The notes below the pieces were generated by a model. The model did no database searches. It saw only the letters and a program-made list of their open reading frames with translations, and was not told the DNA's origin. Positions 10,711-20,105 of a stretch of DNA of 64,000 nucleotides are shown here, piece after piece; position 1 is the first letter of the stretch; each line of letters opens with the position of its first letter. The stretch comes from CBDCWT01 sp965223305 (GTDB lineage Bacteria > Planctomycetota > Planctomycetia > Pirellulales > Pirellulaceae), in contig CBDCWT010000026.1 of assembly GCA_965223305.1 (NCBI GenBank), forward strand, positions 17,812 through 81,811. Reading direction: 5' to 3'. Made by a program: the position numbers and the translations under genes.

Positions 10711-10890
10711 ACTTCGTCTTTCGTCACTCTCCCCTTGGGGAGAGTCGGCCCGAAGGGCCGGAGAGGGGGAACGCGAGGGGCGATCACTCTCGGGCAACCC
10801 TCCCCGGACGCTGCGCGTCCGACCCTCCCGCGAGCGGGAGGGTGAGTCGATGTCCGCTGGTTTTCGAAGCGTAAAAGCTGCACATCCTCC
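10711..10890. repeat. Composite modular intergenic repeat, ilvH-ilvC gap
   Basis: This copy has modules in this order: CTTCGTCTTTCGTCACTCTC, the palindrome GGCCCGAAGGGCC, CCTCCCCGGACGC(T)GCGCGTCCG, CTCCCGCGAGCGGGAG, and GAAGCGTAAAAGCTGCAC. The same modules recur at 21719, 22404, 33288, 46770, 47505, 47725 and 52860. Confidence 0.8.
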
Positions 10891-10961
10891 TTGTGGGAGA
10901 AGGGACGATGAGGCACCACTGCGCGGTCTGGTTTCTTGGAGTTCGACGACACTCTCTAAGC

Positions 10962-11486
10962 CTAACTAATTGCGTTCGCCTTCAGCTGTGCGTCACTGCC
11001 ATCCTTACCATGGGCGCGGACCATCGCAATCCGACCTGTGCGGACCAACTCGGTGATACCGTAGGGACGCATGCGTTCAATGAACGCCTCAATCTTATTC
11101 TCTTTGCCCGAGATCTCGATCGTGATTTCAGCCTGCCCCACATCCACAATCTGCCCGCGGAAAATATCGACCAACTCGCGGATTTCACTACGCTGGCCAC
11201 CAGGGGGGGCCTGGACCTTCAACAGCATCAAATCGCGCTCGACGTAGTCCTGGGAACCAATGTCGATCACACGCACGACCGTGACGATCTTCTCCAACTG
11301 CTTGCGGACTTGTTCCAGCACTCGATCGTCGCCCATTACGACAAATGTCATGCGGGACAAATGAGGCTCTTCTGTTTCACCGACTGCCAGCGAGTCGATG
11401 TTGTAACCGCGCGATGCCAACATCCCCGAGATGTGCGCCAAAACGCCGGGAACGTTTTGCACCACCGCGGAAAGAACGTGGCGCAT
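10962..11486 (-). CDS. ilvH: Acetolactate synthase small (regulatory) subunit
   Basis: This is the regulatory subunit that activates acetolactate synthase and confers valine feedback inhibition. The start MRHVLSAVVQNVPGVLAHIS at 11486 matches the usual start of the family; an in-frame ATG at 11528 would add 14 residues. The N-terminal ACT domain covers about residues 1-80 (GVLAHISGMLASRGYNIDSL), followed by the C-terminal domain (VQAPPGGQRSEIRELVDIFRGQIVDV). The catalytic subunit is not in the window. It lies upstream of ilvC and is probably co-regulated with it. Confidence 0.95.
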   Translation of the reverse strand: MRHVLSAVVQNVPGVLAHISGMLASRGYNIDSLAVGETEEPHLSRMTFVVMGDDRVLEQVRKQLEKIVTVVRVIDIGSQDYVERDLMLLKVQAPPGGQRSEIRELVDIFRGQIVDVGQAEITIEISGKENKIEAFIERMRPYGITELVRTGRIAMVRAHGKDGSDAQLKANAIS

Positions 11487-11724
11487 TTCCAACGTAACTC
11501 CAGAAACTGCAAGGGAAAACGGCATCATAGCCAGCCCCTAGTGAGGCGGCAAGGGGCGGAAAAACAGGAATGAAGGAGAGAACGACCGGAGTTCCGTCCA
11601 AGTCCCGCGCGACCCGCTAGCAGCACGCCTAGTGAATTCGTTGCCACCGACCCGCTGATTTTTCCCAGCGGGCGAGCCGCACAGAACTCGGTGTCGCTTG
11701 AAAAGGTGGTGGCGGTTTTTTAGC

Positions 11725-12348
11725 TTAGCTTTCCCAGATCTTCCACCAAGGACGGCGCGGCTTCTTCGGCTGGTGCTGGCCGCATCGTTGACCGCGCGGC
11801 CCGATGGCGCCCTCCAACTTGGCCCGCGCCATTCTGGCATCGCCGAGATTCGCCTCGAACAAATTCGCCTGCGAGAGGTCGGCACCGACTAGGTTCGCGT
11901 TGCTCAGATCAGCACCGCGGAGATCGGCTCCTGACAAGTTGGCATTGTTCAAGTTGGCCCGCAAGTCCGCCATCGTGAGGTCGGCGCTGCTCAAATCGGC
12001 TCCGGTAAAATCGGCGCCCTCAAACCGCGCGTAGCGCAAGCAGGCACCCGCTAGCTTGGCATCGCGAAACGTCGCAGACTTGCCGTAAGTGTCAGTCAGA
12101 TCGGCCTGGGCCAGGTTGGCGCCATCGGCAATGGCGTTGTTGAGAATGGCACTCTGCAAATCGGCCTTGACTAGAGTGGCGTGAGTCAGGTTTGCGCCCG
12201 CCAAGTCGGCACGGCGGAGTTGAACGCCGCTTAAGTCCAGCTCCGTCAATTCCGCCTTGGTCCACTTAGCACCATCGAGCTTTACGTCCAACAGCGACTC
12301 ACCCTTGAAGATGATTTCACCGTTCTCACGATGCTTGATGGTGATCAT
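11725..12348 (-). CDS. Pentapeptide-repeat protein
   Basis: The start MITIKHRENGEIIFKGESL at 12348 is preferred because the 11 residues before it look untranslated. From about residue 30 to 190 the protein is a run of A(D/N)LXX pentapeptides (ADLAGANLTHATLVKADLQ, ADLSSADLTMADLRANLNNA), which form a right-handed quadrilateral beta helix. The short basic C-terminus ends PKKPRRPWWKIWES. There is no signal peptide, so it is probably cytoplasmic. Proteins of this fold include gyrase-protecting DNA mimics, but most have no known role, and nothing here points to one. Confidence 0.85.
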   Translation of the reverse strand: MITIKHRENGEIIFKGESLLDVKLDGAKWTKAELTELDLSGVQLRRADLAGANLTHATLVKADLQSAILNNAIADGANLAQADLTDTYGKSATFRDAKLAGACLRYARFEGADFTGADLSSADLTMADLRANLNNANLSGADLRGADLSNANLVGADLSQANLFEANLGDARMARAKLEGAIGPRGQRCGQHQPKKPRRPWWKIWES

Positions 12349-12840
12349 GGTTGAAGGTCCGCCGGCGGCTGCCTGACCCAATACCTTCTGGAAATTCTAA
12401 GGAAAAATCCATCGCCAAACAAATAGAAACAGCTAAGAGCCTGTTTTTGCGCACGACTAGGTGCACTCGCCGCGGAAATCGAGATTCGAGACTGCCGGCG
12501 GCCTTGCCGTCCATCGCCCCCGAAACGGCTGGTCGCGGCCCGCCTTTCTGAGGGGCGAATTACCGAGGATTTTGCCCTCCGTGCCGCAAAATCACCCCGC
12601 TTTTCAAGGCGATCAGCGGACCCACCCGACCGCTAGTTCCCCCAGAAGTCGCCACCGGCACAGCGAACCCGGATCGCGCAACTTATACCGACACCTGAGG
12701 TTTCCATCACACCAGGTCCGTCGAGAACATCAACCGTGCCTGGGACCGGCGGCCGCGACGCGCGAGGTGGGCTCCTAGCAGTCCTTTGGCTGGAAGATTA
12801 GAACGGAGTGGGAAAAGCCTCCTTCGACCTTGGTGCCCCG
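12349..12840. other. Intergenic region between divergent genes, nothing recognised
   Basis: This 490-bp stretch lies between the divergent pentapeptide-repeat and scpA genes and should hold both promoters. I see no repeat module, RNA gene or convincing small gene in it. Confidence 0.4.
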
Positions 12841-13632
12841 ATGACTTTCCGTGTCGACCTAGAAGCGTTTCGCGGCCCCCTCGACCTCCTGCTGTACCTT
12901 GTGCGCAAGCACGAGGTTGAGATCACGGACATTCCCATTGCGCTCATCACCGACCAGTACCTGGAGTCGCTGGCCGCACTGGAAGAGTTGGACGTCGACG
13001 ACGTGGGCGACTTCCTGGAGATGGCCAGTACGCTCCTCGAGATCAAGTCGCGGCTAGTGCTGCCACAGGGGGACGAGGAGCAAGAGGAGATCGAGGATCC
13101 ACGAGACGAACTTGTCCAACGGTTATTGGAATACAAGCAACTGCGGGATGCCGCCAGCTTGCTCGAAGAGCAAAGTCGCGAGTGGCAGCAACACTTTGCT
13201 CGCCAGTCGGACGACCTGCCGCCGCGCGAACCCGACCTGGGAAACCAACCGATTCAGGAGGTGGAGCTGTGGGACCTGGTGAGCGCCTTGGGCCGGGTGC
13301 TGCGAGAGAACCAGGCAACTCAGCCTTCCAGCATCGTCTACGACGACACGCCGATTCATGTCTACATGGAGCAGATTCACCAACAGCTCGCGAAAACCGG
13401 CCGCGCGAGTTTGTCGCAGTGGCTCACCGCGGGAATGCACAAGTCGGCCATGATCGGAATCTTCCTGGCCGTGCTCGAGCTCGTGCGCCATCACAGCGTC
13501 CGGACCCAGCAAGACGACCTGCACGGTGAAATCTGGATTTTGCCTGGTGAGCAGTTTGACTCAGCAGCCGATTTCTCGCAGGCCGATTCTTACGAGCCCA
13601 ACAGGACCGAGAACCCCGCTCAACCTCGTTAG
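12841..13632 (+). CDS. scpA: Segregation and condensation protein A
   Basis: ScpA is the kleisin subunit that bridges the heads of SMC and binds ScpB in the bacterial condensin complex. The start MTFRVDLEAFRGPLDLLLYL is the typical family start; a GTG at 12808 is also in frame. The N-terminal SMC-neck segment shows FRGPLDLLLYLVRKHEVEIT and IPIALITDQYLESL. The acidic linker is EEQEEIEDPRDELVQRLLEY. The C-terminal winged-helix region carries LAVLELVRHHSVRTQQ. The length of 263 residues is normal. No scpB lies next to it. A 69-bp gap separates it from the hydrolase gene downstream, which is in the same direction. Confidence 0.93.
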   Translation: MTFRVDLEAFRGPLDLLLYLVRKHEVEITDIPIALITDQYLESLAALEELDVDDVGDFLEMASTLLEIKSRLVLPQGDEEQEEIEDPRDELVQRLLEYKQLRDAASLLEEQSREWQQHFARQSDDLPPREPDLGNQPIQEVELWDLVSALGRVLRENQATQPSSIVYDDTPIHVYMEQIHQQLAKTGRASLSQWLTAGMHKSAMIGIFLAVLELVRHHSVRTQQDDLHGEIWILPGEQFDSAADFSQADSYEPNRTENPAQPR

Positions 13633-13701
13633 CCGGATCATTACGCGTCCGTTCTTCGTCGTCTCCGCCACACGATCGGCAGCTCCGCTCCGAAAGTCAA
13701 C

Positions 13702-14541
13702 ATGGTTCAAAATGCACCTGTCAAGCGCCTTGTGCACGATGGCCTGACCATCGAGGGATACTCGCGGGCCGCGGTGCAGACCTACTGGCGAATTCCCGAA
13801 CTGAAGCTCGGGTTCGATTTGGGGGCCCAGCCCTGGGACTTCATGGGCACCAGTAGCTGGTTCATTTCACACACACATCTCGATCATATTGCCTGCCTAC
13901 CGGTCTACGTTGCCCGCCGACGGATGATGAAAATGCCGCCGCCGCAGATTTACTTGCCCGCCGCAGCCGTCGACCCCATACGCACGATCCTAAGGACCTA
14001 CCACCGATTGGACCGAGGGCGACTGCCCTGCGAGCTAATCCCGATCGAACCAGGAGATGAAATCGAACTCTCCCGCGAGCTCGTCGTAGGTGTCTCCGCG
14101 ACGCATCACACCGTGCCGTCGCTGGGATTCGTCGTGTCCGAACGGAGGCGGAAACTCAAGCCCGAATATATGGGGCTCTCCGGCAACGAGATCCGCGACC
14201 TTAGGCAAGCCGGCCGCGAAGTGACCGATGAACTCCGGATACCGCTCGTCGCTTACCTCGGAGACAGCGCGCCGCAGGGTTTGGACGCTTGCCCGCTCAT
14301 GTACGAAGCCCAAGTCCTGATCGCAGAAATGACCTTTGTGGCACCCTGCCACCGCAAAGAGAAAATCCACAAGCACGGGCACATGCATCTGGACGATTTC
14401 GTGGAGCGGCGAGATCGATTTCAGAACAAGCGCATCATCGCCGCGCACTTCAGCACGCGCTATCACCAGCGACAGATTCTCTCATTCGTTGAGAAAGCGC
14501 TGCCTGATATGCTCGGAGGCCGCCTCCACCTGTGGCTCTGA
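13702..14541 (+). CDS. Metallo-beta-lactamase fold hydrolase, RNase Z-like
   Basis: Members of this group are zinc-dependent phosphodiesterases; RNase Z trims the 3' end of tRNA precursors. The zinc motif HTHLDH (His57, His59, Asp61, His62) is intact. Further ligands are likely in ATHHTVPSLGF, LGDSAPQGL (Asp) and the C-terminal AAHFSTRYH (His). The length of 279 residues fits short RNase Z forms. The substrate is not proven; it may be a general MBL-fold nuclease. Its last 60 bp overlap the 3' end of hemW on the opposite strand. Confidence 0.82.
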   Translation: MVQNAPVKRLVHDGLTIEGYSRAAVQTYWRIPELKLGFDLGAQPWDFMGTSSWFISHTHLDHIACLPVYVARRRMMKMPPPQIYLPAAAVDPIRTILRTYHRLDRGRLPCELIPIEPGDEIELSRELVVGVSATHHTVPSLGFVVSERRRKLKPEYMGLSGNEIRDLRQAGREVTDELRIPLVAYLGDSAPQGLDACPLMYEAQVLIAEMTFVAPCHRKEKIHKHGHMHLDDFVERRDRFQNKRIIAAHFSTRYHQRQILSFVEKALPDMLGGRLHLWL

Positions 14542-15702
14542 CCGGGCTAGCAAGCTCGCGGCAATCGAGTCGCAGACCATCAGGCCGGCTCGGGTCACGC
14601 GGAGGTTGTCGCTGGAGCTGGCCAACAAGCCCTGATCCACCAGCTGCTCGATAGCCGGGCCAGCCAGCTGGCCGATCGAGTAGCCGGTCTGAAAGGCGAA
14701 CTCCTCGCAATCGACACCACTTAGCTGCCTCAGTCCGAATACCAACCGTTCGAGTGCCGCTTCGCGCGGCGGCAGTTTCTCGCTCTCCGCGACCGGAGAC
14801 TCACCGGCCAGCACGCGCCGCAGGTAGGTGGTCGTGCTGCGGTGGTTCACCCGCCGACAACCGGCCACATGACTAGCCGCACCCGGCCCGAAGGCCCAAT
14901 AGGTGCCTCCATTCCAGTAGGTCAGGTTGTGCCGACAGACGTGATTGGGCTGGGCAAAGTTCGAGACTTCGTAGTGCTCATAGCCGGCAGTGGTCAGCCG
15001 TTCGATTGCCAACTCGTACAACGCTGCCTCGACATCGTCACCTACGGCAGGCAGCCGACCATGGTAGCGGCTGGCCCAGAATCGCGATCCGCGTTCTATC
15101 GTTAGAGCATAGGTTGAAAAGTGGTGCGGGCGCAGCTCCAAGGCCGCGCGAAGATCTGCGAGCCACATGCTCGGCGTCTCGCCGGGAACCCCAAAGATGA
15201 GATCCAGCGAGATCGTCCAAGCAACCTCAGCGGCCCAGCCAACCGCACGTGCGATCTGGAGCTGGTCGTGATCTCGTTCCAAAAAGCCGAGCTTGCTTGC
15301 GTCAAACGACTGGGCACCCAGGCTGAGACGGTTCACCCCCCAGTCGGACAAGAAGGCAATCAGCGTCGGTGTTACGTCTGCCGGGTTGACCTCGATCGTA
15401 AACTCGCAGTCCTCGGCCAGCAGCAGCCAGCGTCGCAGGGAAGCGAGCAACTGTTCCAGATCTGCCAACCCCAGCTGTGAAGGTGTGCCACCACCCAAAA
15501 ACAGCGTGTCGATTTGCCGTGGCGTTCGCAGGGAAGCCAGTTCCAAATCGATGGCTCTCAGGTAGTCGGAGACCAATTCGTCTCGCCCAGCCACCACGGT
15601 GAAATTGCAGTAACCGCACCGATGCCGGCAGAACGGCACATGCACATAGGCCGCCCGAGGTGTCGCCAGGCGGCCGGCGACCGGCGTTTGGTCGGTAGTC
15701 AT
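14482..15702 (-). CDS. hemW: Radical SAM heme chaperone HemW
   Basis: HemW binds heme and delivers it to target proteins. It was long mislabelled as coproporphyrinogen oxidase. The cluster motif is CRHRCGYC (Cys25, Cys29, Cys32), without the fourth Cys typical of HemN. SAM-binding glycines follow in LGGGTPSQL. The HemW signature RHNLTYW is present, with GPGAASH after it. The C-terminal domain (about 310-400) is the usual winged-helix segment. The length of 406 residues is normal. The gene end overlaps the convergent RNase Z-like gene. It lies 61 bp downstream of the start of no other minus gene except the large orphan, which ends at 15764. Confidence 0.93.
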   Translation of the reverse strand: MTTDQTPVAGRLATPRAAYVHVPFCRHRCGYCNFTVVAGRDELVSDYLRAIDLELASLRTPRQIDTLFLGGGTPSQLGLADLEQLLASLRRWLLLAEDCEFTIEVNPADVTPTLIAFLSDWGVNRLSLGAQSFDASKLGFLERDHDQLQIARAVGWAAEVAWTISLDLIFGVPGETPSMWLADLRAALELRPHHFSTYALTIERGSRFWASRYHGRLPAVGDDVEAALYELAIERLTTAGYEHYEVSNFAQPNHVCRHNLTYWNGGTYWAFGPGAASHVAGCRRVNHRSTTTYLRRVLAGESPVAESEKLPPREAALERLVFGLRQLSGVDCEEFAFQTGYSIGQLAGPAIEQLVDQGLLASSSDNLRVTRAGLMVCDSIAASLLARSEPQVEAASEHIRQRFLNE

Positions 15703-15763
15703 CGGTCAACGATCGGGGTGGGGGCGTGGGAGTTACTGAATCGGGACGAGTCCTTGGCGAACG

Positions 15764-18700
15764 TCACTTTTCGTTCCACGCGTCCAACTGTTGCTCGATC
15801 TCGGCTCGCGATAGCGTGATTGTGGGGACTGCGAAGCTGAGCTCATCGTAGTCATCGCGCTCGTGCGGCGGCGTGCGGACTCGCTGCACCTCGTCCTCCA
15901 GCCCGATCAGCCAGGCGGGCACGTCGAACCCGACACCACTGGGCTCGCGCGTCAGAAACTCAATCTCATAGCACAAGATGCGAAACGTGGGGTGGGAGCC
16001 GGGCCGGGGGGCTTCGTCAACAGCAGGCTGGACAAGCGAGCAGATGCGGTCGATGACCATCGGCCGCACGAATCGTTCTGCGATCCGGTCGGCCACAGAC
16101 GGCATCTGCATCGCGTACTTGGCCTGCAGATCGTTGAGCTTCTTCTCAAACTTCTCGGCTTCCTGGCCGATCCGGTCGCGCAAGGCCCGCCGCCACGTTT
16201 GGGCGGCCCGCTTCCGCCTTCGCCGCACCAAGATTTCGTGCGCCATCACGACCGGCTTGAGATTCCAGCAAACCCGGTCGTACCGCGCTCGCAGTCGCAG
16301 GAAATCGAGCAGCGTGTATAACATCTCACCGCGGTCCGACTGAGTCGTCGTGCTGTTGTAGTCACGGTATTCGCTGTAGTTCTCGACGATGGCCTCCAGG
16401 ACGAGCGTCAGCGACTCGACGGCATCTTGCCACGGCACCTGCTCGTCAAGCTCGTCGAGGAGCTTCAGCTCGAAAGCACCCGCCTCCTGCTGAAGCTGCG
16501 ATAGCCAGTGGTCGACCCCCTGATGGAGAATCGCCCGGATGTTACCGATGTTCAAGAACCGCTGGTCGAAGAGGTCGGCACCATAACGCTCGATGAACGA
16601 CTTCAAGTTCTTCCAACTTCGTTTGTCGTTAGCCTTCTCGAGCACCGATAGCCGTAGCGTCCTGCTATGCGCCAGCCAACTGATCAGCAGCGCCTCAGTT
16701 AGCTGTTCGAGACGGGCCACCAGCGAAGCGTCGACCGCCCCAGACGTTGCGTCCTCCTTCCAGCGCTCGGAAGAGTTAACGAGTGCGTGGACGAGCGACT
16801 TGAAGCCAATCTTATAGAGCTCGTCGAACTCGGTCACCGCGCCTGGCCCCACCGGGTTATTCCGCTCCATATCCCGCGCGGTTTCGATCAAGCGGCAGGT
16901 CGCAACGAAAAAGCCCAACTTTGGCAGACATTTCAGCAGATCTTGCAGCCACCGTTGACGGACCCGCACGGCGACGATGCTGCGGGGCAATCCGCCTTTG
17001 GCGAGCGGCACATATAACAGAGGCAACTCCGACAGAGCTTCAATCAACCTGTTGAGCCTGTCATCCAGCGTGGCCAGGTCTTGGTGAAAGATCGAGGCGA
17101 ACGACTGGATCACGAGCCGCTCTTCGACGAGTTCGCCGGAGGTCCCCTCGGCCGGCTGTTCGGCCAGGTCCTGCTTGGAGGCACTCGCCGCGTCCAACAG
17201 CCGAGAAGATATCGCGGTCTCCACCGCAGTGGCAATGATCCGCTCCAACAGCGACTCCTTAATGACTCGACGGCGGTCGTATTCGACCATCGAATCGTGG
17301 TCACCGAGCGGCGCTGACACCTGAAAACCCTGTACTGAGTCCATCAAGTCCAGCAACCGTTGCCGGTTGCGATTCGCGTGAGCAACCCACCGGCCCATCG
17401 TCAGAAATCGTTCCTGCCGTGCCGATGCGAGATCTACATCGTCGCGGGCGTCCAAGGGCGCGAGTGCTGCGATCCGCCACAGCCGCGCGACGGTGTTCAA
17501 GAACGACAGCCGGTCACCCAACCTCTCCGACTCCCGCGCTAACTCGTCTTCGTCCGGCTGGCCCCCGCCGTCGACGATCTCGCCTTCGATCCCGTCATCC
17601 GCGCTATCTCGGAAAACCACATCTTCGTAGGCGGCTTCGTAGATACCGTCTTCGTCGTCCTCCCCCATGAGCTCGGTCAAAGGGTTGCTCTCGGTCGTAC
17701 CGGTGGAGGGTCCACCGCCGATCCCGAAGCTAGGAACCTCCCAGTACTGGTCAGCGTTGGCTTCCATAAAGTCAAAGAACTTCTTAACTGCCGCCCACTG
17801 CTGGCCGCTGATGCCGATGGAATCCGTCTCGGAACCGGGAGGTGGAGTCTCATGGGGACGATGGCATGTCTCGACAATCCACCTCTCAGCGAGGCGATGA
17901 AATGAGCTCTCCCCGTGCTCCAGCCGAACTCGATCCGACTCACAGAGCCAATGCATGAGCAACCCCATGGTTGCCACGTAGTCCGACTGCTCGAAGAGTG
18001 CCTCGATCACTAAAGCGTAGGCTTGCGGCGAGTCGAAGATGTCGGCGTGCGGTGCCCAGAAGCCTATGTCACCCGTGGCCGCTCCACCCCTATGCCACAG
18101 GTTCAACGCCCGCGCAACGTGCTCAGCCGCTCGGTATACATCTAGCGGATCTGCGGCATGCACATTCGAGACGGAGTGGGGAGCAAACTGGTGCCACCAA
18201 TTGGCGAAAGACTCGAACTGTTTTGAAATCTTCTCGCAAAGCGCAGCCTGGTCCGAGGCCGACGACGCGTTCCAGGCCCGCGAGTACATCCCGAACATCT
18301 CCTCAACCAGCTCGACCAGCTCGTCGACACGATGATCGTGGACGCTGTTTTCCAGCGCTGGGAAGAGGCTAAATTGGGCATCGAATCCAAGGATGTTCCA
18401 GGGGTCGACGATGGCGCCGCATTCGATTCCTCGTTTCAAGGTTGCCACGCAGTCATCCAGCAGATGGGCCGCCTTTTCAGGGTCACGGCCGTCCAGCGCC
18501 TCGCGAACCGCAGTCAAACGGCAATCGATCGCACAAAGCATGCGGGCCGAAGCCGCAGGCACAATGTCGGCTTGCTCGGCAGCCGCCTCTGGATAACCCA
18601 TCTTCGCAAAGAGCTTTGCCAACTGAACGTGCTCGAGTTGCGCGGCACGCCGCCGAGCAAGTTGCGCATTGAGGTGCTGCCGCGCCGCGCCGAACGGTTG

Positions 18701-19744
18701 CCGCCGAATTAACGCCTCCTCGCGCAATCGTGCGGCGTGAGCGGGTTCCGCCAGGTCCATCAACTGCAAATAAAAGTCGTCGCGATAGTGGGCGATGCGG
18801 GGCAACAGATTGGAAAGCGTGGTCGTCGAGTCGTGGGCGCCCGGCCCGCTCCCGGAAACGCCAGAGGCCATTAAGATCGTGCCGGCCAGCACCGCAGCAG
18901 CCTCAAAGATCATCTCCGCTGGCGGAAACTCGTCACCGCCGAGCCGCTGCATCAAGGCGTCCAACGTCACCTGTTGGACCACGAAGCGACGGTAACGACC
19001 TTGGTTGTCGATCTGCCGCGGATCCCAGAGCCCGAAGTGGTAGTTGGGTCGTTTATTGACGGGGTGGTCGAAGTCGTACGCCCGTGGATCAAACGCCAGC
19101 TCCACGAGAGCTGCCGGATCGAAGTGGGCCCGCCGCAATAGCTGTTCGTCCGTTTGCTCCAACAGCTGTAGCGCCAGTTCGACAACCGGCCGGTAGCAAC
19201 CCGCCGCGGCGCCAGCGTCGGCGATGTACAAAGGAACAGGCCGCACGCGTTCGTGCGCCGAGGGCTCAATCCTGCGGGATTCCAACACCGGAACCGGCCG
19301 AAAACCAACGAAGTCATTCAGCTCGGTGAGGGCGGATGAAGCTACCTGCTGTGGATCTCCCCAGTCCGGCCCCTGGCGCAACACCGCCTCGCAGGCGCGG
19401 CCCACAAAGAAACTGTTGAAGAGGCTGTCGTCCGTCTGGTGAAACAGCAGGTCACGATGGAACTCACGGTAGCCGGGTAGCAGGTGTCGAAAGACAATCT
19501 CCAACACCGCCGCCGCCTGACTCGCGTCGGCAAATGCGCCCGCGCCGGTGCTGACTTGGTCCAGCCGTTGACGGAGCCGATCTCCGACCCAGACCCAGGT
19601 CGGCGTCTCGCTGTCAGCAGCATGTTCAGACCACAGCAAGTCAAGTACTACCAACACCTTGGGATCCGTCGCACCGGACGAGAAATTCAGATATCCCAGT
19701 ATCTGCTCCAACATCTCGTCGCGTGGAAGGTCCGTTCTATCCAT
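15764..19744 (-). CDS. Large hypothetical protein, 1326 residues
   Basis: I do not recognise a family. The start is ATG 19744 (MDRTDLPRDEMLEQILGYLN). There is no signal peptide or clear membrane segment, so it is probably cytoplasmic. The sequence is mostly helical and charged. An acidic linker at about residues 680-735 (LMGEDDEDGIYEAAYEDVV, EGEIVDGGGQPDEDELARE) separates two helical halves. The second half has Arg-rich helices (LLDFLRLRARYDRVCWNLK, ILVRRRRKRAAQTWRRALR) and ends in WNEK. A tRNA- or protein-binding solenoid is possible but is only a guess. It lies upstream of hemW in the same direction, with 61 bp between, and is divergent from a secreted beta-propeller gene. The frame is intact over 4 kb with normal composition, so it is a real gene. 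Confidence 0.8.
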   Translation of the reverse strand: MDRTDLPRDEMLEQILGYLNFSSGATDPKVLVVLDLLWSEHAADSETPTWVWVGDRLRQRLDQVSTGAGAFADASQAAAVLEIVFRHLLPGYREFHRDLLFHQTDDSLFNSFFVGRACEAVLRQGPDWGDPQQVASSALTELNDFVGFRPVPVLESRRIEPSAHERVRPVPLYIADAGAAAGCYRPVVELALQLLEQTDEQLLRRAHFDPAALVELAFDPRAYDFDHPVNKRPNYHFGLWDPRQIDNQGRYRRFVVQQVTLDALMQRLGGDEFPPAEMIFEAAAVLAGTILMASGVSGSGPGAHDSTTTLSNLLPRIAHYRDDFYLQLMDLAEPAHAARLREEALIRRQPFGAARQHLNAQLARRRAAQLEHVQLAKLFAKMGYPEAAAEQADIVPAASARMLCAIDCRLTAVREALDGRDPEKAAHLLDDCVATLKRGIECGAIVDPWNILGFDAQFSLFPALENSVHDHRVDELVELVEEMFGMYSRAWNASSASDQAALCEKISKQFESFANWWHQFAPHSVSNVHAADPLDVYRAAEHVARALNLWHRGGAATGDIGFWAPHADIFDSPQAYALVIEALFEQSDYVATMGLLMHWLCESDRVRLEHGESSFHRLAERWIVETCHRPHETPPPGSETDSIGISGQQWAAVKKFFDFMEANADQYWEVPSFGIGGGPSTGTTESNPLTELMGEDDEDGIYEAAYEDVVFRDSADDGIEGEIVDGGGQPDEDELARESERLGDRLSFLNTVARLWRIAALAPLDARDDVDLASARQERFLTMGRWVAHANRNRQRLLDLMDSVQGFQVSAPLGDHDSMVEYDRRRVIKESLLERIIATAVETAISSRLLDAASASKQDLAEQPAEGTSGELVEERLVIQSFASIFHQDLATLDDRLNRLIEALSELPLLYVPLAKGGLPRSIVAVRVRQRWLQDLLKCLPKLGFFVATCRLIETARDMERNNPVGPGAVTEFDELYKIGFKSLVHALVNSSERWKEDATSGAVDASLVARLEQLTEALLISWLAHSRTLRLSVLEKANDKRSWKNLKSFIERYGADLFDQRFLNIGNIRAILHQGVDHWLSQLQQEAGAFELKLLDELDEQVPWQDAVESLTLVLEAIVENYSEYRDYNSTTTQSDRGEMLYTLLDFLRLRARYDRVCWNLKPVVMAHEILVRRRRKRAAQTWRRALRDRIGQEAEKFEKKLNDLQAKYAMQMPSVADRIAERFVRPMVIDRICSLVQPAVDEAPRPGSHPTFRILCYEIEFLTREPSGVGFDVPAWLIGLEDEVQRVRTPPHERDDYDELSFAVPTITLSRAEIEQQLDAWNEK

Positions 19745-20105
19745 CCGGTCCGAAGCTCCTCGTGCGGTGGCGGCGGTTGGACCGACCGCTGGCCCCGACT
19801 GACCGCCTGCGAACCATGGTAGGTTCGAGACAAAAGCTGGTCTAGCGGGTGGGCCCGGCGGGTTCCCCGGTAGAAGGCCCGATCCGATTTGGCAGCTGCT
19901 TTCTTGCTGCGTGACGACTATTATGAGTCTAAGGGCCAGATCAACAGATTGACGACGCGAGATGTCCGGCGAATCGGCGATCGACCACGCCTGGACAAAT
20001 CTGGGTGGCGCAGTTTTCGGCGACAGCCGCGAGTCGCGGGAGGACGGGTGTCTTGCGCCAGCAGCGGCTGCTTCCCCTCATTGCACGCAAAAAGGTGAAC
20101 GATCT
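19745..20105. other. Divergent promoter region, no gene seen
   Basis: This 361-bp region lies between the orphan gene (minus) and the beta-propeller gene (plus). The frame of the latter is open upstream to 19962, but the stretch lacks a signal peptide and is best read as untranslated. No repeat was seen. Confidence 0.4.

Noticed and set aside
10701..10952. Open frame with basic protein across the ilvH-ilvC gap
   Set aside because: It is made of the modular repeat. Similar frames recur in other copies of the repeat (for example near 46777 and 52939), so the likeness is of DNA, not of protein.
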